Assembly: GCF_900109055.1 (NCBI RefSeq)
Contig: NZ_FOIV01000001.1
Span: forward strand, 478,682 to 542,681
Length of the DNA: 64,000 nt
From: Prevotella sp. khp7
GTDB taxonomy: Bacteria; Bacteroidota; Bacteroidia; Bacteroidales; Bacteroidaceae
Direction: 5' to 3'
Shown piece by piece: positions 1 to 8,840 of this stretch (position 1 is the first letter of the stretch; each line of letters begins with the position of its first letter). The notes beneath the pieces were generated by a model. That model worked only from the letters and a program-made list of their open reading frames with translations. It was not told the origin of the DNA and did not search any database. A program made the translations under genes and the position numbers.

Positions 1-43
1 AACGGGCGCTTTATATTGATTCGGGTCATATAAGGGAAAAGAA

Positions 44-67
44 ATCCCCGCTCGGTTGAGCGGGGAT
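44..67 (-). terminator. Intrinsic terminator of the rfbC-ugd-lipoprotein operon
   Basis: A perfect 10-bp stem (ATCCCCGCTC / GAGCGGGGAT) closes a GGTT loop just past the lipoprotein stop codon. On the minus strand it is followed by a short T-rich tail. Bases 1-43 hold no gene that can be supported. Confidence 0.8.
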
Positions 68-77
68 AAACTGCTAT

Positions 78-860
78 TTAATATTCAACAAGCTTCATCG
101 TCATCTTGCCGTGATAGTCTATAAGCGACTCTACAAGGTAGCAGCTGGCACCGTCGGGAATGCAGAGGGTGGCATTGAAGTGCAATCCCGCAGCATCGAT
201 ATGGCTGAACTCCATATTGCCAAGAACAGCTTCTTTCAGGAAGTCGGCAGGTACATAGCTGGCATATTGCTGCTTACGGAAGTCACTTGAATAAAGCTCA
301 CGAGAGCCCTGATATACAGCGACATGCATAATGTTATCATAGTAAACGTTCTCGACCTCCATACCGTCTTCGTTGTAGGTATGGTTAACAACCTTGTACT
401 TGGTAGGATTGATGGCAATATACCAGTGATAACGCTCTGCACCGAAGTTGACCACGGAGTCGGTCTTCACCTGATGGGTGTAGCTAAGTACCCGCGGCGT
501 ATCGTGTACGAATGCTTCCTCGGCTATAGGATCGTCATTCTTCTCAAGCTTCACCACGTCGCCGTTCTGATTACTGAACCAGAAAAGATGGGGCGACTGC
601 TTGACAATGCCGTAAGACGCGCCAGAGCCAAGCACCAGCGAATCGCCGATGACACGGAAATAGGCAGGCTGGCTGGTAGAGTCGGCATAATAGATGGTAT
701 CGCCCTTGACACGGAACGATACGTCGCCGCTCTCTGCGTCGACCCAGATACCCTGTAGCAGGGTCTTGGCCTCCTTGTTCTCAGCAACAGGCTTGCCTTC
801 CCGGCCACTGCAGGCCATCAAAGCAACAACCGATAATACTATGATGAAAAACCTGTTCAT
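78..860 (-). CDS. Predicted lipoprotein of unknown function
   Basis: A 260-residue protein. A signal peptide ends in a lipobox (LMAC at residues 14-17), so it is probably an outer- or inner-membrane lipoprotein facing the periplasm. The rest is soluble and beta-rich with no catalytic motif that I recognise. The C-terminal half (about residues 150-260) resembles small Prevotella lipoproteins of the DUF4738 kind, but that match is from memory and weak. Its start codon directly abuts the ugd stop codon and a terminator follows, so it is the last gene of an rfbC-ugd operon. A role linked to cell-surface polysaccharide is inferred from position only. Confidence 0.7.
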   Translation of the reverse strand: MNRFFIIVLSVVALMACSGREGKPVAENKEAKTLLQGIWVDAESGDVSFRVKGDTIYYADSTSQPAYFRVIGDSLVLGSGASYGIVKQSPHLFWFSNQNGDVVKLEKNDDPIAEEAFVHDTPRVLSYTHQVKTDSVVNFGAERYHWYIAINPTKYKVVNHTYNEDGMEVENVYYDNIMHVAVYQGSRELYSSDFRKQQYASYVPADFLKEAVLGNMEFSHIDAAGLHFNATLCIPDGASCYLVESLIDYHGKMTMKLVEY

Positions 861-2180
861 TTACTTTCCGATACAATGATACTCAAAGCCATTCTCATCA
901 AGCTCCTCGGTATCGAAGATGTTTCGACCATCGATGACAAGCGGGCGCTTCATGGCTTTCCTGACGACGCCCCAGCCTGGCAAGCGGAACTCCTTCCATT
1001 CGGTGAGCAGCAGCAGGGCATCGGCATCGAGTACAGCATCGTACATGTCGCGGCAATATACCACCGAGTCGCCAATACGGCGCTTACATTCATTCATGGC
1101 AACCGGATCGTAGACACGCACCTTGCAGCCTGCTTCGAGCAGTTTCTGAATCATGACAAGGGCCGTTGACTCACGCATATCGTCGGTCTCGGGCTTAAAC
1201 GAGAGTCCCCACATGGCGATAGTCTTACCCTTCAGAGCCTCCTTGCTGCCGAAAGCCTTGACAAGCTTCTCGAAGAGAACGCCCTTCTGATGCTCATTGA
1301 CACGCTCTACAGCCTTGAGCACTTCCATGGAATAGCCATTCTGGTCGGCCGTCTTGATAAGAGCCTTGACATCCTTAGGGAAACACGAGCCACCATAGCC
1401 GCAGCCAGCATAGAGGAACTTACGACCGATACGAGTGTCGGAGCCGATACCCGCGCGTACCATATTAACATCTGCTCCCACACGCTCACACAGGTTGGCA
1501 ATGTCATTCATAAACGAGATACGTGTAGCAAGCATTGAGTTGGCGGCATATTTAGTCATCTCAGCCGACGGGATATCCATAAAGATGACACGGAAATTAT
1601 TGATAAGGAAGGGCTTGTAGAGCTTGGTGAGCACCTTCTTGGCATGCTCGCTCTCGACGCCCACCACAACACGGTCGGGACTCATGAAGTCCTTGATGGC
1701 ATTGCCCTCCTTAAGGAACTCAGGGTTAGAGGCCACATCGAACTCGATATCAACTCCGCGCTTGGCCAGTTCGTCTTCAATAGCCTTGCGTACCTTCTTG
1801 GCGGTACCTACAGGTACAGTAGACTTCGTGACGACAACCACATAATTCTTCAGGTTCTCACCGATGGTCTTAGCCACCTGAAGAACGTACTTCAAGTCGG
1901 CAGAGCCGTCCTCGTCGGGAGGTGTTCCAACGGCAGAAAAAACTATCTCAACATCGTCGAGCACAGAAGCCAGATCGGTAGTGAACTTCAGTCGGCCCGC
2001 GGCTACATTCTTTTTCACGAGTTCGTCGAGCCCAGGCTCGTAGATGGGTATTTCGCCATTCTTCAGACGTTCTATCTTCTGGGCATCTACATCGACACAC
2101 GTCACATTGGCACCAGTATCAGCAAAACACGTTCCTGACACTAGTCCAACATATCCTGTTCCAACAATTGCTATATTCAT
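861..2180 (-). CDS. ugd: UDP-glucose 6-dehydrogenase
   Basis: Oxidises UDP-glucose to UDP-glucuronate with two NAD+, supplying acidic sugar for capsule or exopolysaccharide. At 439 residues it has the normal length. The N-terminal Rossmann motif GTGYVGLVSG starts at residue 7. A TKSTVPVGT segment is present, and the catalytic cysteine lies in CGYGGSCFPKD near residue 260. The C-terminal domain carries the usual GLSFKPETDDMRES motif. It lies 27 bp downstream of rfbC and abuts the lipoprotein gene, so the three are probably cotranscribed. Confidence 0.96.
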   Translation of the reverse strand: MNIAIVGTGYVGLVSGTCFADTGANVTCVDVDAQKIERLKNGEIPIYEPGLDELVKKNVAAGRLKFTTDLASVLDDVEIVFSAVGTPPDEDGSADLKYVLQVAKTIGENLKNYVVVVTKSTVPVGTAKKVRKAIEDELAKRGVDIEFDVASNPEFLKEGNAIKDFMSPDRVVVGVESEHAKKVLTKLYKPFLINNFRVIFMDIPSAEMTKYAANSMLATRISFMNDIANLCERVGADVNMVRAGIGSDTRIGRKFLYAGCGYGGSCFPKDVKALIKTADQNGYSMEVLKAVERVNEHQKGVLFEKLVKAFGSKEALKGKTIAMWGLSFKPETDDMRESTALVMIQKLLEAGCKVRVYDPVAMNECKRRIGDSVVYCRDMYDAVLDADALLLLTEWKEFRLPGWGVVRKAMKRPLVIDGRNIFDTEELDENGFEYHCIGK

Positions 2181-2207
2181 ATCTACTATTTTTCTTCTTT
2201 AACCATT

Positions 2208-2756
2208 TTATTCAAACACCTCTGCGTCTTTCAAAAAAGGCTGGTTCAAATCCTTCTCGCTGGTCAGGACTTTCGCAGGGTCGATGGGCCACTCAATGCC
2301 CAAATCGGGATCGTTCCAACGAATGCCGCCATCGGTGGAAGGCGAATAGGGATTATCTACCTTATATGTAAAGATGGCCTCCTCGCTCAGCACCAGGAAG
2401 CCATGAGCAAAGCCGCGGGGAATGAAAAACTGGCGTTTATTCTCCTCGCTCAATTCTACCATCACGTGTTTACCAAAAGTAGGGCTCGACTTGCGAAGAT
2501 CTACCGCTACATCCAACACCTTACCTTTAATAACCCTCACCAGCTTGGCCTGCGACGTTTCACCTTTCTGGTAATGAAGCCCACGCAGAACACCGAAAGA
2601 CGACTTTGACTCATTGTCCTGGATAAAGTCGACCTTACCTATATGCTGGTTGAACTCTTCTTGTTTCCAAGCCTCCATGAAATAACCACGAGCGTCATTG
2701 AACACCTTCGGCTCAATGATAAAGACTCCGTCGATTTCAGTCTCGATATAATTCAT
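2208..2756 (-). CDS. rfbC: dTDP-4-dehydrorhamnose 3,5-epimerase
   Basis: Third step of dTDP-L-rhamnose synthesis: epimerises C3 and C5 of dTDP-4-keto-6-deoxyglucose. At 182 residues it is full length, with a cupin fold. RGLHYQ (near residue 59) carries the catalytic-base histidine region, and FIPRGFAHGFLVL follows near residue 112. rfbA, rfbB and rfbD are not in the window. The gene heads an operon with ugd and has its own promoter (2774-2781). The start is fixed by that promoter, about 12 bases downstream of the predicted transcript start. Confidence 0.95.
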   Translation of the reverse strand: MNYIETEIDGVFIIEPKVFNDARGYFMEAWKQEEFNQHIGKVDFIQDNESKSSFGVLRGLHYQKGETSQAKLVRVIKGKVLDVAVDLRKSSPTFGKHVMVELSEENKRQFFIPRGFAHGFLVLSEEAIFTYKVDNPYSPSTDGGIRWNDPDLGIEWPIDPAKVLTSEKDLNQPFLKDAEVFE

Positions 2757-2773
2757 GTTTTATATTTTTTGTG

Positions 2774-2781
2774 CAAAGATA
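2774..2781 (-). promoter_or_regulatory. Bacteroidetes -7 box for rfbC
   Basis: On the minus strand it reads TATCTTTG followed by C, matching TAnnTTTG. A TTG lies about 20 bp upstream as the -33 element. It faces away from the promoter of the next gene, giving a compact divergent pair. Confidence 0.8.
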
Positions 2782-2823
2782 CGGCAAAAAAATCACATAA
2801 TCAACATTTTTAGGTTTCTTTTA

Positions 2824-2855
2824 TTTGTTTATCTCAAAAAAATGCCGTAATTTTG
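2824..2855 (+). promoter_or_regulatory. Promoter for the HU/SPOR gene, TTTG-N20-TAATTTTG
   Basis: A -33 TTTG (2824-2827) lies 20 bp before TAATTTTG (2848-2855). The predicted transcript start, about 5-7 bases past the box, coincides with the GTG start codon at 2861. This implies a leaderless mRNA. Confidence 0.75.
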
Positions 2856-2860
2856 CAGTC

Positions 2861-3907
2861 GTGATTGAATTAGAGAGACATATTGAGATCCTTTTGCTCA
2901 ACAACGACTGCGTGATAGTGCCTGATTTAGGAGGCTTTATGACGCATCATGTTGATGCGAGCTATGATGAGGAAGATAACTCGTTTCTTCCTCCTCTGCG
3001 TACATTAGGATTCAACCCACAACTCAAGATTAACGACTCGCTGCTGGCTCAGTCGTATGTCGAGGCCTATGACATCAGCTATCCAGAGGCTTTACAGCGT
3101 ATTGAAGACGAGGTAAACGAACTGAAGATGCGGCTGCAGAACAAAGGCTCGTACGAACTGAACGACATCGGAACACTGGCACTGAACGAGGATGGCAACT
3201 ACATCTTCACCCCTTGTGAGGCTGGCATACTGACACCGACCCTCTACGGACTGGGGGCCTATGAGATGAGACGTCTGGAGGAACAGAAGCGAGAAGCAGT
3301 GAAAGCGCAGCAAGAGGAACAGGCTGATATCAACACGGCTAAAATCATAGGCATGGAACCTATTGAAGACGAGGATGAGGATGATGTGGTAAGAATCAAA
3401 TTCTCGTGGATACGCAACACTGTAGCTATTGCCGCAGTGCTGCTGGCTATCGTCTTGCTGGCCCTGCCTACAGGCAAGACCGAGATGATGACGCGTACCA
3501 TCAGCAACCTGAATAATACGATTCTGTTTGGCATGATGTCGAAGGACACTAATACAAGTCCGATAGACTATAAAAAACAAGACATCCAGAAGACGATGAC
3601 AAAAGTGGACACCATTCTGAAGAAAGACAGCGTAAAGGTGGCCACAACGGTCAGAAAAGACTCTGCCAGACAAGGCTATTGCATCGTACTGGCCAGTATG
3701 GTAACTAAGAAAAACGCCCATGCCTTTGTCGAAGAACTTCAGAAGAAGGGATATGAGCAGTCTGAGGTATATGTCCACAAAGACATAACCCGCGTGATAT
3801 ATGGAAATTTCAAAACACAAGGCGACGCTTACAACGCTCTGAAGAAGATACACAGGGAGAAGGGACTAGAAGAGGCCTGGGTTTATAAATTCAGTGAAAA
3901 GATATGA
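2861..3907 (+). CDS. HU-domain (CCDC81-type) and SPOR-domain membrane protein
   Basis: A 348-residue protein of a Bacteroidales family with an N-terminal HU-like domain (first residues MIELERHIEILLLNNDCVIV) predicted to bind DNA or a partner in the cytoplasm. An acidic linker and one membrane span (about residues 183-203, AVLLAIVLLALP) follow. The C-terminal SPOR domain (about 270-345) in family members binds septal peptidoglycan in the periplasm. I chose the GTG at 2861 because the promoter leaves no room for an upstream start and the protein then begins where relatives begin. The last four bases overlap the FHA gene. A role tying DNA or cytoplasmic proteins to the division septum is inferred. 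Confidence 0.8.
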   Translation: MIELERHIEILLLNNDCVIVPDLGGFMTHHVDASYDEEDNSFLPPLRTLGFNPQLKINDSLLAQSYVEAYDISYPEALQRIEDEVNELKMRLQNKGSYELNDIGTLALNEDGNYIFTPCEAGILTPTLYGLGAYEMRRLEEQKREAVKAQQEEQADINTAKIIGMEPIEDEDEDDVVRIKFSWIRNTVAIAAVLLAIVLLALPTGKTEMMTRTISNLNNTILFGMMSKDTNTSPIDYKKQDIQKTMTKVDTILKKDSVKVATTVRKDSARQGYCIVLASMVTKKNAHAFVEELQKKGYEQSEVYVHKDITRVIYGNFKTQGDAYNALKKIHREKGLEEAWVYKFSEKI

Positions 3908-4437
3908 AACGGGTACGTTGTCCTAAATGCGATCAATACATCACATTCGATGAAACAAAATATACCGCAGGACAGTCGTTGGTATTCAAATGTCCTGACT
4001 GCGGCAAGGAGTTTGGCATCCGCATAGGTGTGAGCAAACTTCGTGAGCGTCAGAAAGACGAGAACCCCGACGAACAGGCCAACGAGCAGGGGTGCGGCTC
4101 TATCGTGGTGATTGAGAACGTATTTCACTACAAGCAAGTGATACCCTTGCAGATGGGCGACAACGTGATTGGCAGATACCAGAAAGGCAATCCTGCGAAT
4201 GCGACTTTTGAGACCGTAGACCCTAGCGTAGATTTGAATCATTGCACGATTACCGTTTCACGCGACAAGAAAGGACGCTTGCGCTACACACTCAAAGACA
4301 ACAACAGCAACACTGGCACTTTTGTTGACAATGTGGAGCTTTCGCCCAAAGAGCGCCGTCTGATTAACGACGGCACACTCTTCACTTTAGGCGCCACTAG
4401 CATAATTTTGCGCTCTGCCGAGGCTAAAGACGAATAA
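3904..4437 (+). CDS. Zinc-ribbon and FHA-domain protein
   Basis: A 177-residue cytoplasmic protein. Two CxxC pairs (CPKC at residues 6-9, CPDC at 30-33) form a MJ0042-type zinc ribbon. An FHA phosphothreonine-binding domain fills about residues 75-165, with the landmarks IGR, NHCTITV and NNSNTGTFV. It overlaps the HU/SPOR gene by ATGA, so the two are translationally coupled and probably act together. No Ser/Thr kinase is encoded nearby, so its phospho-partner is unknown. Confidence 0.8.
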   Translation: MKRVRCPKCDQYITFDETKYTAGQSLVFKCPDCGKEFGIRIGVSKLRERQKDENPDEQANEQGCGSIVVIENVFHYKQVIPLQMGDNVIGRYQKGNPANATFETVDPSVDLNHCTITVSRDKKGRLRYTLKDNNSNTGTFVDNVELSPKERRLINDGTLFTLGATSIILRSAEAKDE

Positions 4438-4515
4438 TTATGCATAATTTCTAAAGAAATTAATCTCATATTAACGATTTCTTCCATTTTAGGCTCGTTT
4501 TACCATTTATTTTTG

Positions 4516-4523
4516 TACCTTTG
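4516..4523 (+). promoter_or_regulatory. -7 box for the purU-his operon
   Basis: TACCTTTG followed by C, 34 bp before the purU start codon. It is the only clear TAnnTTTG box in the 120-bp gap, so it probably drives the long downstream run of genes. Confidence 0.7.
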
Positions 4524-4557
4524 CGCCTTGATAATTCAAAGGAAATAATAAAAATCA

Positions 4558-5421
4558 ATGGAAACAACAGCGATTCTGCTACTCCACTGCCCAGATCAGC
4601 AGGGCATCATTTCGGAAGTAACCAAGTTTATCACCGATAATAAGGGTAACATTGTGTACCTTGACCAGTATGTAGACAAGGTTGAAGGTATGTTTTTCAT
4701 GCGCATAGAATGGGAACTTGAAGGATTTCAGATTCCACGTGACAAGATTTACGACTATATCACTACGCTCTATGCACAGCGCTACCAGATGAAGTTCAGC
4801 CTCTATTACAGCGACAAACGACCAAGAATGGCCATCTTCGTATCAAAGATGAGCCATTGTCTATATGACCTATTGGCCCGTTGGAAGGCTGGAGAGTTTA
4901 ATTGCGAAATTCCCTGTATCGTATCCAATCACGAAGATCTGCGCTATGTGGCTGATCAGTTTGGCATTCCATATTACGTATGGAGCATTAAGAAAGACCA
5001 CAGCAACAAAGAAGAAGTAGAAGCCGCAGAAATGGAACTGTTGAAGAAAGAGGATATCTCGTTTATCGTGCTGGCCCGTTATATGCAGATCATCAGCGAC
5101 GAGATGATTGCAGAGTATCCACACCACATCATTAACATCCACCACTCATTCCTACCCGCTTTCATCGGCGCAAAGCCATACCATCAGGCCTATGAGCGCG
5201 GCGTGAAGATTATCGGTGCCACCAGTCACTATGTAACAGCAGAACTCGACGCTGGGCCTATCATTGAGCAGGATGTGACCCGCATCACACATAAGGACAC
5301 CCCCGAGAGTCTGGTGCTGAAAGGCAAGGATCTTGAGAAGATTGTGCTCTCACATGCCGTATCAAAGCACATTCAGCGTAAAATCCTCACTTATAAGAAC
5401 AAAACAATTATCTTCTCGTAA
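4558..5421 (+). CDS. purU: Formyltetrahydrofolate deformylase
   Basis: Hydrolyses 10-formyltetrahydrofolate to formate and tetrahydrofolate, balancing one-carbon pools for purine and, indirectly, histidine synthesis. 287 residues: an N-terminal ACT regulatory domain (about 5-80) and a formyltransferase fold. HHSFLPAFIGAKPYHQAY near residue 197 carries the catalytic His, and the Asp lies in AELDAGPIIEQD. The stop codon shares one base with the hisH start. Its place at the head of the his genes fits the link between AICAR recycling and one-carbon metabolism (inference). Confidence 0.93.
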   Translation: METTAILLLHCPDQQGIISEVTKFITDNKGNIVYLDQYVDKVEGMFFMRIEWELEGFQIPRDKIYDYITTLYAQRYQMKFSLYYSDKRPRMAIFVSKMSHCLYDLLARWKAGEFNCEIPCIVSNHEDLRYVADQFGIPYYVWSIKKDHSNKEEVEAAEMELLKKEDISFIVLARYMQIISDEMIAEYPHHIINIHHSFLPAFIGAKPYHQAYERGVKIIGATSHYVTAELDAGPIIEQDVTRITHKDTPESLVLKGKDLEKIVLSHAVSKHIQRKILTYKNKTIIFS

Positions 5422-6011
5422 TGCAAGTAGCTATCGTGAAATATAACGCAGGGAATATTTATTCTGTGGTAAATGCCCTGAAACGACTGGGCATCGAACC
5501 CCTGCTGACAGACGACGCAGAGCAACTGGTAAAGGCTGACAAAGTGCTGTTTCCCGGCCAAGGGCATGCTGGCGAAGCTATGGATTATTTGAAAGCCCGT
5601 AAACTCGACGAGGTAATCCGCTCATTAAAGCAGCCCGTATTCGGTATCTGTGTGGGGCAGCAACTACTCTGCAAGCATTCCGAAGAGGGCAACACAGATT
5701 GCATTGGGATTTTTGATGCGGAGGTGAAGCGTTTTCTGCCAGAGAAGCATGAGGACAAAGTGCCTTGCATGGGTTGGAATCAGCTCTATGATCTGAAGAG
5801 CCCGCTCTACAAGGGACTCAACGATGGCGACTACGTGTACTTCGTCCATAGTTTCTACGTACCGACTTGTAAGGACACAATAGCCACCGCCGACTACATA
5901 CAGCCCTACTCGGCCTCGATGCATAAAGACAATTTCTATGCTTGCCAGTTCCACCCGGAAAAGAGTGGTAAGGTGGGTGAACGAATTCTTAAAAACTTCC
6001 TTGAATTATGA
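5421..6011 (+). CDS. hisH: Imidazole glycerol phosphate synthase, glutaminase subunit
   Basis: Releases ammonia from glutamine and channels it to HisF. 196 residues, class I glutamine amidotransferase. The nucleophile Cys is in GICVGQQLL (about residue 77), and the His/Glu pair is in QFHPEKSGK near residue 178. The start codon overlaps the purU stop by one base and the end overlaps hisA by ATGA. The gene order hisH-hisA-hisF-hisIE is the common Bacteroidetes arrangement. Confidence 0.96.
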   Translation: MQVAIVKYNAGNIYSVVNALKRLGIEPLLTDDAEQLVKADKVLFPGQGHAGEAMDYLKARKLDEVIRSLKQPVFGICVGQQLLCKHSEEGNTDCIGIFDAEVKRFLPEKHEDKVPCMGWNQLYDLKSPLYKGLNDGDYVYFVHSFYVPTCKDTIATADYIQPYSASMHKDNFYACQFHPEKSGKVGERILKNFLEL

Positions 6012-6733
6012 TAGAACTTATACCCGCTATCGACATCATCAACGGCCAATGCGTCAGACTGACCAAAGGTGATTACGGCCAGAAGACCATATATCGCGAC
6101 TCTCCCGCCGAAGTGGCTAAGGAGTTCGAGGAGATTGGCTTCACCCGTCTGCATGTGGTTGATCTCGATGGCGCAAAATCAAAACATATCGTCAACGACA
6201 ACGTACTCCGCCGTATTACGACAGAAACCTGTCTAACCGTTGATTTCGGAGGTGGCATCAAGACCGACGAGGATATCGAGAAGGCTTTTGCCTCAGGTGC
6301 ATCGATGGTAACAATCGGTTCAATAGCCGTCACTCAGCCAGACCTATTTATGGGATGGCTCAAGAAATACGGCGCAGAGCGTATCATTCTTGGTGCTGAC
6401 GTACGACACGGGAAAATCAGTATCAATGGCTGGAAAGAAGATTCGGCTGAGGATTTATTGCCTTTCCTGCAAAAATATGTTGATGCCGGAGTGAAGAATG
6501 TACTGTGCACAGAGATCTCAAAAGACGGCACATTGGCAGGTCCTGCTATCGATTTATACAAAGAAGTCATGGCGGCCTATCCAGAAATGCACTTAATCGC
6601 CAGCGGAGGCGTATCATCACTCGACGATATCAAGGCGCTGGATGCTGCAGGCATTCCTGCCGTGGTGTTCGGTAAAGCCATTTATGAAGGGAAAATCAAT
6701 CTTAATGAATTATGGGACTGGCAAAACGCATAA
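6008..6733 (+). CDS. hisA: ProFAR isomerase (HisA)
   Basis: Converts ProFAR to PRFAR in histidine synthesis. 241 residues, a TIM barrel made of two half-barrels. The catalytic Asp is in [14 protein letters not shown] near residue 8. The second Asp is in the [12 protein letters not shown] segment near residue 165, and the phosphate loops are GGGIKT and SGGVSS. Its end overlaps the hisF start by 22 bp. Confidence 0.96.
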   Translation: MIELIPAIDIINGQCVRLTKGDYGQKTIYRDSPAEVAKEFEEIGFTRLHVVDLDGAKSKHIVNDNVLRRITTETCLTVDFGGGIKTDEDIEKAFASGASMVTIGSIAVTQPDLFMGWLKKYGAERIILGADVRHGKISINGWKEDSAEDLLPFLQKYVDAGVKNVLCTEISKDGTLAGPAIDLYKEVMAAYPEMHLIASGGVSSLDDIKALDAAGIPAVVFGKAIYEGKINLNELWDWQNA

Positions 6734-7470
6734 TACCCTGTCTGGATGTGAAAGACGGTGAAACCGTCAAAGGAACCAACTTCGTAAATTTGCGAAGTGC
6801 AGGTGATCCTGTTGAACTTGGCAAAGCCTACAGCGAGCAGGGAGCCGACGAGTTGTGTTTCCTTGATATTACTGCTTCATATGAAGGCCGCAAGACTTTC
6901 ACCGAGATGGTGAGCCGTGTAGCAAAAGAAATCAATATTCCCTTCACTGTTGGCGGTGGCATTAATGAGCTAGCCGACGTAGAACGTCTGCTATATGCGG
7001 GAGCCGACAAGGTGAGTGTGAACAGTGCCGCCATCCGTCGCCCAGAACTGATTGACGAGATTACGAACCGCTTCGGATCACAGGTATGTGTATGCGCCAT
7101 CGACGCTCGCATGGATGAAGACGGATGGCACTGCTACCTGAAAGGTGGACGCGAACGCACAGAACGGGGACTCTTTGAGTGGGCTCATGAGGCACAAGAA
7201 CGTGGTGCAGGCGAGATTTTATTTACCTCAATGAATCACGATGGCGTAAAAGAGGGGTATGCGAACGAGGCGTTGAGAGAGTTGGCCGACAACCTGTCAA
7301 TTCCCATCATAGCCAGCGGTGGCGCGGGGAAGAAAGAGCATTTCCGTGATACTTTCATCGAAGGGCATTCTGATGCAGCGCTTGCTGCCAGCGTATTCCA
7401 CTTCGGCGAGATACCCCTTCCCGAACTCAAACAATATTTAAAATCAGAAGGAATAAACGTACGTATATGA
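6712..7470 (+). CDS. hisF: Imidazole glycerol phosphate synthase, cyclase subunit
   Basis: Condenses PRFAR with ammonia from HisH to give imidazole glycerol phosphate and AICAR. 252 residues, TIM barrel. [12 protein letters not shown] near residue 10 carries the first catalytic Asp. The second Asp is in [12 protein letters not shown] near residue 173, and GGGIN and SGGAGK bind phosphate. The start [12 protein letters not shown] is typical. It overlaps hisA by 22 bp and hisIE by 4 bp, so translation is probably coupled. Confidence 0.96.
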   Translation: MGLAKRIIPCLDVKDGETVKGTNFVNLRSAGDPVELGKAYSEQGADELCFLDITASYEGRKTFTEMVSRVAKEINIPFTVGGGINELADVERLLYAGADKVSVNSAAIRRPELIDEITNRFGSQVCVCAIDARMDEDGWHCYLKGGRERTERGLFEWAHEAQERGAGEILFTSMNHDGVKEGYANEALRELADNLSIPIIASGGAGKKEHFRDTFIEGHSDAALAASVFHFGEIPLPELKQYLKSEGINVRI

Positions 7471-8114
7471 AAATAGATTTTGAAAAGTGCGGTGGCTTGG
7501 TCCCCGCCATCATACAGGATGCGACAACCAAGAATGTGCTAATGCTTGGTTACATGAATCAGGAGGCTTTCGACAAAACTATCGCGACAAAAAAAGTCAC
7601 CTTCTGGAGTCGTTCACGCAATTGCCTTTGGACTAAAGGCGAGACATCAGGAAACTTCCTCCATCTGGTAGACGTCATGGTGGATTGTGACAACGACACC
7701 CTGCTTGTAAAGGCTATTCCAGACGGGCCGACTTGCCACACAGGTTCCGATACCTGCTGGGGAGAAGACAACGAGCAGAATCCCCTGCTTTTCCTCACGG
7801 AACTGCAGGACTTCATCAACCAGCGCCATGAGGAGATGCCCGAAGGCAGCTACACCACCAAACTTTTCAAGGACGGCATTAACAAAATTGCTCAAAAGGT
7901 TGGCGAAGAAGCGCTTGAAACTGTTATCGAGGCCACTAACGGCACCGCTGATCACCTGATTTACGAAGCAAGTGATCTGCTGTATCATCTCGTGGTGATG
8001 CTCACTAGTAAAGGTATGCGTATCGAACAGGTGGCCGACGAATTACACAAGCGTCACGATCCCAACTGGGACAAGAAGCGCCGCGAGGCTAAGGCTAAAG
8101 GTATCATGAAGTAA
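7467..8114 (+). CDS. hisI: Bifunctional phosphoribosyl-AMP cyclohydrolase / phosphoribosyl-ATP pyrophosphatase
   Basis: Carries steps 2 and 3 of histidine synthesis on one chain of 215 residues. The N-terminal HisI domain (about 1-110) shows [18 protein letters not shown] and the metal-binding DCDNDTLL and GPTCHTG motifs. The C-terminal HisE domain (about 115-205) has [14 protein letters not shown] and SDLLYHL. Also called hisIE. The fused form is usual in Bacteroidetes. It ends the his block. Confidence 0.95.
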   Translation: MKIDFEKCGGLVPAIIQDATTKNVLMLGYMNQEAFDKTIATKKVTFWSRSRNCLWTKGETSGNFLHLVDVMVDCDNDTLLVKAIPDGPTCHTGSDTCWGEDNEQNPLLFLTELQDFINQRHEEMPEGSYTTKLFKDGINKIAQKVGEEALETVIEATNGTADHLIYEASDLLYHLVVMLTSKGMRIEQVADELHKRHDPNWDKKRREAKAKGIMK

Positions 8115-8132
8115 TCTAAAGAGAATCATTAT

Positions 8133-8813
8133 ATGCTGATCAGTTATAAGAATGTAAACATCTACCAGCAGCCCGACACCAAGATTCTAGAGGGTGTGGA
8201 TTTCCAAGTTGAAGAAGGCGAATTCGTCTACATCATCGGACGAGTTGGTTCTGGCAAGAGTTCGTTACTAAAGACACTCTATTGTGATTTGGATGTAGAC
8301 GAAGCTGAGGAGGCTAATGTGCTCGGACATGACCTGCTGACTATCCGTCGCAAAGAGATTCCTGCATTGCGTAAGGAGGTTGGTATCGTGTTTCAGGACT
8401 TTCAACTGCTAACAGACCGGACCGTTTACAAGAACCTCTGTTTCGTATTGAAGGCTACAGGTTGGAAAGACAAACAGTTAATTAATGAACGTATTCATGA
8501 GGTTTTGTCTCAAATAGGACTAGAGGATAAACTCGACAAAATGCCTAATGAACTGTCGGGAGGTGAACAGCAGCGCATAGCTATTGCCCGAGCAATATTG
8601 AACCACCCGAAACTGATTATCGCTGATGAGCCTACTGGTAATCTCGACAAGGAGACTGCCGACAATATCATGCAACTGTTGTGTAGCATTGCCGAAAATG
8701 GTACTGCCGTTGTAATGACAACTCATAACATTGGTTTGCTCAACAAGTATCCAGGCAAGGCCTATCAGTGTCAGGAAGGTAAGATGGGACAAGTAACAGT
8801 GAGAAAAGCATAG
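8133..8813 (+). CDS. ftsE: FtsE-like ABC transporter ATP-binding protein
   Basis: 226 residues with Walker [10 protein letters not shown] (near residue 36), ABC signature [14 protein letters not shown] (near 138), Walker [13 protein letters not shown] and a switch histidine in MTTHN. Spacing and length fit FtsE, the cytoplasmic ATPase that with FtsX controls cell-wall hydrolases at the septum. No ftsX or other membrane partner is adjacent; flanking genes are hisIE and lysC. MacB/LolD-type ATPases are the main alternative identity. Confidence 0.8.
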   Translation: MLISYKNVNIYQQPDTKILEGVDFQVEEGEFVYIIGRVGSGKSSLLKTLYCDLDVDEAEEANVLGHDLLTIRRKEIPALRKEVGIVFQDFQLLTDRTVYKNLCFVLKATGWKDKQLINERIHEVLSQIGLEDKLDKMPNELSGGEQQRIAIARAILNHPKLIIADEPTGNLDKETADNIMQLLCSIAENGTAVVMTTHNIGLLNKYPGKAYQCQEGKMGQVTVRKA

Positions 8814-8840
8814 AAGATATAACATAAAAATATAATCGAT

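Noticed and set aside
3092..3853. 253-codon minus frame inside the HU/SPOR gene
   Set aside because: A shadow of the plus gene, which has clear HU and SPOR domains and a promoter.
4436..4449. AATTATGCATAATT palindrome after the FHA gene
   Set aside because: 14-bp AT-rich palindrome that is expected by chance in this kind of gap; no promoter or second copy is associated.
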